The translations under genes and the position numbers were made by a program. The notes below the pieces were generated by a model. That model saw only the letters and a list, made by a program, of their open reading frames with translations. It was not told where the DNA came from and searched no databases. A stretch of DNA of 32,997 nt from Candidatus Limosilactobacillus faecipullorum (GTDB lineage: Bacteria > Bacillota > Bacilli > Lactobacillales > Lactobacillaceae). Position 1 is the stretch's first letter. Every line of letters begins with the position of its first letter. The stretch is taken from NCBI GenBank assembly GCA_019118465.1, contig DWYX01000031.1, forward strand, positions 1 to 32,997, in the 5' to 3' direction. Below are positions 27,597 to 32,997 of the stretch, piece after piece.

Positions 27597-28334
27597 ATGA
27601 GTAACGTAATTGAAGTTAAAAATTTACACAAAGCGTTTGGTACTAACACCGTTTTAGACAATATCAACTTTACAGTTGCCAAAGGAGAAAAAGTCGTCTT
27701 AATCGGTCCTTCTGGTGGGGGAAAAAGTACCCTCTTACGGTGTTTAATTCGGCTTGAAGAAGATTATACTGGTGAAGTTAACTTTGAAGGAAAAAACGTT
27801 AGCCAAGCTAATAAGGACCAGCTCCAAACTCTCCGGCAAAAGATGGGCTTTGTTTTCCAACAATTTAACCTTTTCCCCCACATGACAGTTTTAGAAAACA
27901 TCACTTTCGCACCTCTGAAACTAAAGATCGATGAACCCGATAAAATTAAGGCTCATGCCATGGAATTACTCGAACAGGTTGGTCTTGCTAATAAGGCTAA
28001 AGCTTATCCCCAATCCCTTTCCGGTGGACAACAACAACGGGTTGCCATTGCCCGGGCCTTAGCAATGAAGCCCGAAGTAATGCTCTTTGATGAACCAACA
28101 TCGGCCCTTGACCCTGAAATGGTCAACGATGTTTTAAACGTTATGAAGCAACTTGCTGCCGATGGGATGACGATGATTATCGTAACCCACGAAATGTCCT
28201 TTGCCAAAGACATCGCTGATAAAGTCCTCTTCATGGACAAAGGGAAAATCGCTGATCAAGGTAGTGCTGATTACATTTTCCACGATACAACTAATCCCCG
28301 GACCAAGGAATTCTTGGCAAAGATTATGGGGTAA
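27597..28334 (+). CDS. Amino acid ABC transporter ATP-binding protein (GlnQ-like)
   Basis: A 245-aa ABC ATPase powering the transporter. Walker A is GPSGGGKST, the Q-loop FVFQQFNLFPHMTVLENI, the signature LSGGQQQR, Walker B VMLFDEPTSALDPE and the switch His in IIVTHEM. All match polar amino acid transporter ATPases. AAGGAGG precedes the ATG. It is the last gene of the unit; a repeat copy and an 18-bp hairpin follow. Confidence 0.95.
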   Translation: MSNVIEVKNLHKAFGTNTVLDNINFTVAKGEKVVLIGPSGGGKSTLLRCLIRLEEDYTGEVNFEGKNVSQANKDQLQTLRQKMGFVFQQFNLFPHMTVLENITFAPLKLKIDEPDKIKAHAMELLEQVGLANKAKAYPQSLSGGQQQRVAIARALAMKPEVMLFDEPTSALDPEMVNDVLNVMKQLAADGMTMIIVTHEMSFAKDIADKVLFMDKGKIADQGSADYIFHDTTNPRTKEFLAKIMG

Positions 28335-28343
28335 ACAACCTGA

Positions 28344-28386
28344 GAGAAAATCTTCACGACGACCTTAGTTTCTAAGTAATACTCGG
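28344..28386 (+). repeat. Dispersed 3'-flank repeat, copy B
   Basis: 28344-28379 matches 5533-5568 at 28 of 36 positions without gaps. GTAATACTCGG (28376-28386) reappears inverted at 5580-5590. It starts 9 nt after the ATPase stop codon and ends just before the terminator. Confidence 0.6.
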
Positions 28387-28388
28387 AT

Positions 28389-28430
28389 AAGCGGCTAGTA
28401 AGAAATTTTACAATTTCTTACTAGCCGCTT
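28389..28430. terminator. Hairpin between converging genes
   Basis: AAGCGGCTAGTAAGAAAT (28389-28406) pairs perfectly over 18 bp with 28413-28430. The T-tail is short on both sides. The stop codon of the minus-strand gene (28432-28430) touches the stem. Confidence 0.75.
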
Positions 28431-29536
28431 TACTTAAGTTCAAATTTCCTAGTTGTTGTCTTTTGCAATTGCGGCCAATTAATCTGATAGCCAATCCCTG
28501 GTTGATCAGGTACCTTTACGAAAGTGCCATCCAAGGTAACTGGTGGCTTAATGATATCAGCCGCAAAGAAACGCTCTGAAGCTGACAAATCATTGGCAAG
28601 GGTAATTCCTGGTAAAGTCGCTAAGGCTAGGTTGGAAGCTCGACCAATCCCTGTATCGACCATCCCACCGACCCAACAATCGATTCCAACTTGCTTTGCA
28701 TAGGCTTGCATGGCTTTGGCCTGACTTAAGCCGCCAACTCTAGCGATCTTTAAGTTAATTACTTTTCCGGCCCCTAATTTCACCATTGCCTTTACGTCTG
28801 CCAAGGTAACAATGCTTTCATCAAGACAAATTGGTGTTTTAATTTGGGCTTGGAGTTCAGCGTGTTCAACTAAGTCCCCGGCCGCAAGCGGTTGTTCAAT
28901 CATCAATAAGTCCAGTTGATCAAATTGCCTTAAGTGTTCAAGATCGGCCAAAGTGTAAGCTGAATTAGCATCGGCCATTAGCATTAAGTCAGGAAATTGA
29001 TCCCGGACTGCCTTTAAATAGGCAAAGTCCTGGCCCGGTTTAATCTTGATTTTAACCCGTCGGTAACCTTCATTCACCGCCGTCTGAACCTTTCTAACCA
29101 AAGTTGTTGGATCGGTTTGCAAACCAATGGCAATTCCAGCCTCAGCTTTTTCTCTAACCCCGCCAAGGGCTTGGGCTAAAGGGATTCCCTGCCGCTTCGC
29201 AGATAGATCCCAAAGGGCACAATTTACCGCTGCTTTAGCCATTTCATTCCCCCGGAAGCCTGTAAATTGGTCGTCAAAGTCAGCAGGCGTCGTATAAAAA
29301 TGATTAATCATCTTGGGAAAGACTAACTGCGTTAAAAATGCCCAAGCTCCTGCCCGAAATTCGGCAGTATAAAAAGGCGTCGCAAAGGCGGAACATTCTC
29401 CGTATCCGTGATTTCCTAACTCATCAGTTAATTCTAAGATTAAAGCCGGCTTAGCTACCATCATCGCTTCACTGCTACCAAAAGGATGTAAAAGTGGCAG
29501 ATCAATTTGCCAGAGGTTAATTGCGGTAATTTGCAT
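28430..29536 (-). CDS. menC: Enolase-superfamily enzyme, o-succinylbenzoate synthase / N-acylamino acid racemase type
   Basis: A 368-aa protein with the full catalytic set of the MenC/NSAR group: Lys residues in RRVKIKIKPG (162-166), metal ligands D189 (ADANSAY), E214 (IEQP) and D239 (CLDES), and K263 (NLKIARVGG). The capping domain has FGSSEAM. The enzyme either makes o-succinylbenzoate for menaquinone or racemises N-succinyl amino acids; the two activities often coexist in one protein and cannot be told apart by eye. No other men gene adjoins it, so NSAR or dipeptide-type use is possible. A start ATG at 29536 follows GAAAGGA. Confidence 0.8.
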   Translation of the reverse strand: MQITAINLWQIDLPLLHPFGSSEAMMVAKPALILELTDELGNHGYGECSAFATPFYTAEFRAGAWAFLTQLVFPKMINHFYTTPADFDDQFTGFRGNEMAKAAVNCALWDLSAKRQGIPLAQALGGVREKAEAGIAIGLQTDPTTLVRKVQTAVNEGYRRVKIKIKPGQDFAYLKAVRDQFPDLMLMADANSAYTLADLEHLRQFDQLDLLMIEQPLAAGDLVEHAELQAQIKTPICLDESIVTLADVKAMVKLGAGKVINLKIARVGGLSQAKAMQAYAKQVGIDCWVGGMVDTGIGRASNLALATLPGITLANDLSASERFFAADIIKPPVTLDGTFVKVPDQPGIGYQINWPQLQKTTTRKFELK

Positions 29537-29639
29537 GACAAAGTCCTTTCATTGGTTAAATCTTTTGCTAATTATAAGCACTTTCCATGCTAAATCAAAA
29601 TAAGTGATCTTTAAAAATTAGAAATCTCTAACAAAACGC

Positions 29640-29668
29640 TTGCAATTATTTTTGATCTCGGTTATAGT
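29640..29668 (+). promoter_or_regulatory. Promoter of the T-box leader and brnQ
   Basis: TTGCAA (29640-29645) and TATAGT (29663-29668) with exactly 17 nt between them form the best-looking promoter in the window. The transcript would start about 10 nt later and enter the T-box leader. Confidence 0.75.
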
Positions 29669-29684
29669 ACTAGTAATTTTATGA

Positions 29685-29962
29685 TTCGGTATGAAAAACA
29701 CAAAGAAACGGAGATTAGTGGTAGCATCGCTTGCATAGCGAGCCTAAGTTAGTGAGAGTTAGGTCAACGATGCTATCATGAAAGTAACCGTGGAGTGGCT
29801 AAGGCGACAATTAGGAGTTTTAGCCGGGAGCGCCCGTTATCGCGCCAACGTATCTGATTAATTCACGTACGGGGTAAGGTGTCACTAGTGATGGTGACAT
29901 GAATAAAGGTGGTAACACGCACAAGCGTCCTTTTAAGTGCAAACTTAAAGGGGCGCTTTTTT
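29685..29962 (+). ncRNA. T-box riboswitch controlling brnQ
   Basis: The leader folds into a long stem I (ACGG near 29708 pairs with CCGT near 29790; TAGCATCG with CGATGCTA), further stems, the T-box sequence AAAGGTGGTAACACGC (29905-29920) and a terminator. Uncharged tRNA pairs with the specifier and with TGGT (29910-29913), which would match tRNAs with discriminator A. The likely specifier is GTA (Val, 29784-29786); ATC (Ile, 29775-29777) is the alternative. Both suit a branched-chain amino acid carrier. The T-box differs from the common GGTGGTACCGCG at ACC to AAC and in the next bases. Confidence 0.85.
29923..29962 (+). terminator. T-box-controlled terminator
   Basis: AAGCGTCCTTTTAAGT (29923-29938) pairs with 29943-29958 around GCAA, with two G-T pairs, followed by a T-run (29957-29962). 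The T-box sequence upstream can form the competing antiterminator. Confidence 0.88.
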
Positions 29963-30009
29963 CGTACCGAAATTAATGTAAAGTAACGTCGTAGAAAGGA
30001 ATGAGGAAA

Positions 30010-31383
30010 ATGAATAATCAAAAACTAACTTTTAGATCAACTTTATTGATTGGTTCCTTAATTTTCGGAATGCTCTTTGGGGCGGGAAATCTAATTTTTC
30101 CAGTTCACCTCGGGCAAATGGCCGGAAAAAACTGGTTAACAGCGAGTAGTGGCTTTCTAATTTCTGGGGTGTTAATTCCCTTACTAGCTTTACTTGCCCT
30201 TAGTATTACCCGCTCCAAGGGGATCTATGACTTAGCCCGACCAAATAGTCACTGGTATGCCCTCATCTTTTTAATTCTAATTCACGCTACCCTAGGGCCA
30301 CTATTTGCGACGCCGCGGACGGCAACCGTTTCCTATACTATTGGGATTGCCCCGTACTTAAGTAGTACCCATCAAACGCTTGGCTTACTAATTTATTCCG
30401 CCCTCTTCTTTGGACTAACTTACTACTTCTCCTGTCACCAAGGTCAAATTACTACTTTAATTGGTAAATTACTTAACCCCTTATTCTTACTGCTCTTATT
30501 TTTAATCTTTTTACTAGCCGGTCTCCATCCGATGGGTCAAGCTTTCCAAACTGCGCCAATTGCCTCTTACCAACATACGGCTTTAACCAACGGTATTTTG
30601 CAAGGTTATAACACCATGGATGGGCTTGCGGCTCTCGCTTTTGGGATCACAGTTATTACCGCCATTCAGCGCCTTGGCATCCAACATCCCAACCAAGTTG
30701 CTTGGGCTAGTACCAAAGGAAGTTTCCTCGGTTTAGTTGGGATTGGGATTGTCTACCTTGGCCTAACTTGGTTGGGGGCAACGAGTCTCCATCACTTCAA
30801 AATGGCTACCAACGGGGGGACAACCTTAGCCCAAATCGCTCATTTCTATCTCGGTACCACCGGTGATGCTCTCTTAGCAACCTTAACTACTGTTACTTGT
30901 ATGACCAGTGCAATGGGGTTAGTAATCGCCTTCGCCCAAGATTTTCACCGGCGTTTCCCCAAAATTTCTTACCGGACTTTCTTACACTTTAACTGCCTCT
31001 TATCCTTTACCGTTGCGAACCTCGGTTTAAACCAAATTATCGCCTGGTCAACGCCATTCTTAATGTTCCTTTATCCCCTAGCAATCACCTTGATTATCCT
31101 AGGAATTTTATCGCCACTTTTCCACCGGGATCAACTGGTCTATCGGATTGTAACTAGCCTTACCCTTTTTCCAGCAAGCTTTGATATGCTAAACAGCCTT
31201 CCCTCACCTCTACACAATTGGACACCTATCCAAAACTTAATTAACTTTGCCCAACACTATTTTCCGCTTTTCAACCTCGGTTTAGGCTGGCTAATTTTTG
31301 GGGTTACCGGCCTGATTCTTGGGATTAGTTGGCATTTCATTAGTCACGCTTGGCTAAAAGACCAACCTCTTTCTGAAAGTTGA
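30010..31383 (+). CDS. brnQ: Branched-chain amino acid transport system carrier
   Basis: A 457-aa cation-coupled importer of Leu, Ile and Val (LIVCS family) with about twelve membrane helices. The start FRSTLLIGSLIFGMLFGAGNLIFPVHLGQMAG and GPLFATPRTATVSYTIGI are BrnQ signatures. I use ATG 30010 with GAGGAAA before it; ATG 30001 is also in frame but has its ribosome site too close. The T-box leader and promoter lie directly upstream, so the gene is induced when the cognate amino acid is short. Confidence 0.95.
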   Translation: MNNQKLTFRSTLLIGSLIFGMLFGAGNLIFPVHLGQMAGKNWLTASSGFLISGVLIPLLALLALSITRSKGIYDLARPNSHWYALIFLILIHATLGPLFATPRTATVSYTIGIAPYLSSTHQTLGLLIYSALFFGLTYYFSCHQGQITTLIGKLLNPLFLLLLFLIFLLAGLHPMGQAFQTAPIASYQHTALTNGILQGYNTMDGLAALAFGITVITAIQRLGIQHPNQVAWASTKGSFLGLVGIGIVYLGLTWLGATSLHHFKMATNGGTTLAQIAHFYLGTTGDALLATLTTVTCMTSAMGLVIAFAQDFHRRFPKISYRTFLHFNCLLSFTVANLGLNQIIAWSTPFLMFLYPLAITLIILGILSPLFHRDQLVYRIVTSLTLFPASFDMLNSLPSPLHNWTPIQNLINFAQHYFPLFNLGLGWLIFGVTGLILGISWHFISHAWLKDQPLSES

Positions 31384-31483
31384 GATACTTAGCAGTCACA
31401 TATTAGAGATAACAATCTTCATCACCATTATTATTAAGAATGTTGGTCCTTAACACACAATAAAGCCCCTTGACCAAGGCTAT

Positions 31484-31540
31484 AATCCCCTCTAAGTATA
31501 CAGATGAAATAGAAAATTCATCTTATGCTTGGAGGGGATT
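31484..31540 (+). promoter_or_regulatory. Hairpin covering the ribosome site of the IS transposase
   Basis: AATCCCCTC (31484-31492) pairs with GAGGGGATT (31532-31540), with an inner AGATGAA/TTCATCT stem (31502-31508, 31517-31523). The 3' arm contains the GGAGG (31531-31535) for the GTG at 31544 and TTTTT follows. It may hide the ribosome site in transcripts entering from outside and may also act as the brnQ terminator. Confidence 0.65.
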
Positions 31541-31543
31541 TTT

Positions 31544-31760
31544 GTGTCTAGAAAATCAAAATGTAGTGTAGAACAAAAGCTAATTATATTGAATGAGGCC
31601 GTACATTCTAGCTTCAGAGAAGTAGCTAAAATAAAATGACTATCATGACTTAGTATCGTTTGTATAAGTGTCAAGGAATTGATGGCTTACGCTCTATTCA
31701 TAGTAATCATAACTGAAGGCTTCTGATGATGAACAAGCAGAATTACTCAAGGCTATTTGA
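31544..31760 (+). pseudogene. Remnant of IS3-family OrfA (HTH part)
   Basis: Starts at GTG 31544 with GGAGG 8 nt before. The first 31 codons (MSRKSKCSVEQKLIILNEAV, then HSSFREVAKIK) look like the start of an IS3 OrfA helix-turn-helix protein, then TGA at 31637. Further pieces such as YKCQGIDGLRSIHSNHN and SDDEQAELLKAI occur in shifted frames with stops, showing decay. Confidence 0.65.
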
Positions 31761-31769
31761 AAATAAATT

Positions 31770-32270
31770 AAGTTTAAGGTCGGCTTAAAGCGAATTACTA
31801 ACTGCATGCGAAATCATGGGATTAAGGCAAATATCCGTAAAAAGAAACATAATCGGATTAAACGTCACGAAGAGTATATCAATAACAATTTACTCAATGA
31901 ACAATTTGATCGTCAGAGTAAGAACGAGGGTTGAGTAACTGACACTACCGAAGTCCTGTATGGTAGTGAGTAGGTAATAAGGAAGGCACACGTGCATGTA
32001 GTAATGGATTTATATGGTCGCTATGTTTTGAGCTACAACATTTCAGCTACTGAAACAGCCGCATCAGCGATCGAATCTTTTAAGCGCACCTTCAAAGTAG
32101 AACTAGGCGCACAGCCAAGGATCCGGATCCATACGGATCGTGGCGTGGCTTACTGCTCAATGGCTTTCAATGATTACTTGGCTAAGCGAGCTCGTTCCAA
32201 AACCTTGGCGGAGTTAGAATAATCTGTTCAGTGTGTAATTAAATTTTTCAATGCAGAACGAGCTTATACA
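31770..32270 (+). pseudogene. Remnant of IS3-family transposase OrfB (rve domain)
   Basis: One frame reads HGIKANIRKKKHNRIKRHEEY, then VTDTTEVLYG (first catalytic Asp), VVMDLYGRYVLSYNIS and IRIHTDRGVAYCSMAFNDYL (second Asp). A TGA (31932-31934) replaces the Trp before VTD, and a TAG lies at 31971-31973. After AKRARSKTLAELE it stops; a shifted frame then gives FFNAERAYTSKKGL, the usual C-terminal end. The part with the catalytic Glu is deleted. Confidence 0.75.
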
Positions 32271-32362
32271 TCCAAAAAAGGCTTGACCACGAAAAATTCC
32301 GTGCTCAAGCCGCATAAATAATTTTTCTATTTGAACTGTATACTTGACAAGCAACAGTGCCT

Positions 32363-32393
32363 AAAGCGGTGGTTTTTATTAACCACCGTTTTT
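32363..32393 (+). terminator. Plus-strand terminator beyond the IS remnant
   Basis: CGGTGGTT (32367-32374) pairs with AACCACCG (32381-32388) and TTTTT follows. It would stop plus-strand transcripts before they meet the rRNA operon. Confidence 0.75.
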
Positions 32394-32430
32394 GTCATCA
32401 TAAACCTTTTTTCTGTTTTATGAGGTTTTA

Positions 32431-32482
32431 CAAAAATAAGGAATGTTGATCTACCGGGCTTTTTAGCACCAATCAACATTCC
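32431..32482 (-). terminator. Terminator of the rRNA-tRNA operon
   Basis: GGAATGTTGAT (32440-32450) pairs perfectly over 11 bp with 32472-32482. On the minus strand TTATTTTTG follows. It lies 15 nt after tRNA-Thr. Confidence 0.85.
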
Positions 32483-32496
32483 CGAAAACACAAAAA

Positions 32497-32569
32497 TGCC
32501 AACTAGAGGAATCGAACCTCCGACCTTCTCTTTACGAGGGAGATGCTCTACCGACTGAGCTAAGTTGGC
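32497..32569 (-). tRNA. tRNA-Thr (CGT)
   Basis: A 73-nt cloverleaf with acceptor GCCAACT/AGTTGGC, D-arm GCTC/GAGC, and T-arm with TTCGATT. The anticodon CGT (plus strand 32534-32536, ACG) reads Thr ACG. The anticodon stem TCTCC/AGAGA has a C-A pair next to the loop. CCA is not encoded. It lies between tRNA-Asn and the operon terminator. Confidence 0.95.
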
Positions 32570-32610
32570 ATAAAAGAAAAGATGTTGACCCAACCATCAA
32601 CATCTTACAA

Positions 32611-32683
32611 CTCCGGTAGTCAGACTCGAACTGACGACACCCTGATTAACAGTCAGGTGCTCTACCGACTGAGCTATACCGGA
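32611..32683 (-). tRNA. tRNA-Asn (GTT)
   Basis: A 73-nt cloverleaf with acceptor TCCGGTA/TACCGGA, discriminator G, anticodon GTT in CTGTTAA (plus strand 32648-32650) and T-loop TTCGAGT. CCA is not encoded. It directly follows 5S rRNA in the operon. Confidence 0.96.
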
Positions 32684-32688
32684 ATAAT

Positions 32689-32805
32689 GCGTGGCGACGC
32701 CCTATCCTCGCAGGGAGCGATCCCCCAACTACTTTCGGCGCGTTGAAGCTTAACTTCTGTGTTCGGCATGGGAACAGGTGTATCCTTCAAGCCATCATCA
32801 CCACA
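32689..32805 (-). rRNA. rrf: 5S ribosomal RNA
   Basis: About 117 nt. The minus strand has the conserved segment CACCTGTTCCCATGCCGAAC and ends GCCACGC, which pairs with the TGTGGTG start. Lies between 23S and tRNA-Asn. Ends are estimated by comparison with remembered Lactobacillus 5S. Confidence 0.96.
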
Positions 32806-32888
32806 CTGATCCGTTTCCGGATTGAAAGCTTGTGCTTTCAAAACTAAACAATATCTTCTCTTAATCGCAAACCTTCCACCTTTTAACT

Positions 32889-32997
32889 TGGTTAAGTCCT
32901 CGACCGATTAGTAATGGTCCGCTCCATGCGTCACCGCACTTCCACTTCCATCCTATCTACCTCATCATCTCTGAGGGGTCTTACTTCCTTAACGGAA
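32889..32997 (-). rRNA. rrl: 23S ribosomal RNA, 3' end (partial)
   Basis: The last ~109 nt of 23S; the rest lies beyond the window. The minus strand ends TAATCGGTCGAGGACTTAACCA, the usual Firmicutes 23S terminus, and contains the stem near GACCCCTCAGAGATGATGAGG. The exact 3' end is estimated. Confidence 0.93.

Larger units (their letters stand above)
31465..32313 (+). mobile_element. Decayed IS3-family insertion sequence
   Basis: About 849 nt, shorter than a full IS3-type element. The ends align as imperfect inverted repeats (left GCCCCTTGACCAAGG, right reverse complement GCGGCTTGAGCACGG). Both are flanked by ATAAA (31460-31464 and 32314-32318), a plausible target duplication of the size IS3 elements make. 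Inside are remnants of both transposase frames, with deletions and stops. It cannot move by itself. Confidence 0.75.

Noticed and set aside
29627..29650. cre-like site at the brnQ promoter (GCAAGCGTTTTG on the minus strand)
   Set aside because: Three mismatches to the consensus at important positions; too weak to list.
32497..32569. tRNA-Thr as pseudogene because of the C-A pair in the anticodon stem
   Set aside because: All other arms pair well and the anticodon loop is normal, so it is kept as a functional tRNA.
32327..32593. Minus-strand 88-codon ORF
   Set aside because: It runs over tRNA-Thr and its terminator; the NLAQSVEHLPRKEKVGGS stretch is the typical spurious translation of a tRNA gene.

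Overview
The window looks like a chromosomal segment of a heterofermentative lactic acid bacterium, most likely Limosilactobacillus (reuteri/panis/pontis side). The pointers are a catabolic-type ornithine carbamoyltransferase under a cre-like site, a D-aspartate ligase of the Lys-D-Asp peptidoglycan type, a large LPxTG-anchored GH68 fructansucrase with a KxYKxGKxW signal peptide, a T-box-controlled branched-chain amino acid carrier and many AGGAGG ribosome binding sites. Genus is inferred from gene content; no database search was possible.

Layout. 1-394: start of ornithine carbamoyltransferase (minus). 694-1542: a divergent GlnL/YcbB-like regulator with a degenerate receiver. 1890-2486: an ECF-type vitamin transporter S component (minus). 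2627-5524: an SH3-like protein, ProC and a D-Asp ligase (plus). 5777-8117: a CzrA-like ArsR repressor and a P1B-type Zn/Cd exporter (minus). 8226-8664: a decayed tag (3-methyladenine glycosylase) gene. 8666-15897: one long minus-strand operon sufC-sufD-sufS-sufU-sufB-sufT-like-XRE/TPR regulator-menG. Back to back with it at 16181-18570 lies feoA-feoB-FeoB-associated Cys protein; the shared intergenic region carries Fur-like palindromes, so iron uptake and Fe-S assembly are probably co-regulated. 18738-19709: a polyprenyl diphosphate synthase. 19788-22154: the fructansucrase (minus).

22403-25416 (minus) is a nitrilase-family hydrolase, an aminotransferase and a ketopantoate reductase-family gene. 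25902-28334 (plus) is a 23-codon small ORF followed by a complete polar amino acid ABC transporter (binding lipoprotein, permease, ATPase). 28430-29536 (minus) is a MenC/NSAR-type enolase-superfamily enzyme. 29640-31383 is a promoter, a T-box leader and brnQ. 31465-32313 is a decayed IS3-family element with matching 5-bp flanks. The end of the window is the distal part of an rRNA operon on the minus strand: 23S 3' end, 5S, tRNA-Asn(GTT), tRNA-Thr(CGT) and a terminator.

Functional threads: iron and Fe-S (feo, suf), a scattered partial menaquinone set (menG, polyprenyl synthase, possible menC), amino acid uptake and metabolism (ABC transporter, BrnQ, ProC, omega-amidase/transaminase pair, OTC), metal efflux, and cell-surface polysaccharide and peptidoglycan modification. 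I see no CRISPR array, prophage, defence island or clearly novel multi-gene system. The best leads are regulatory and structural: the eight-gene suf operon with an embedded RNPP-like regulator, the small ORF before the ABC transporter, tandem operators at the fructansucrase, the degenerate-receiver regulator, and a dispersed 36-nt 3'-flank repeat.
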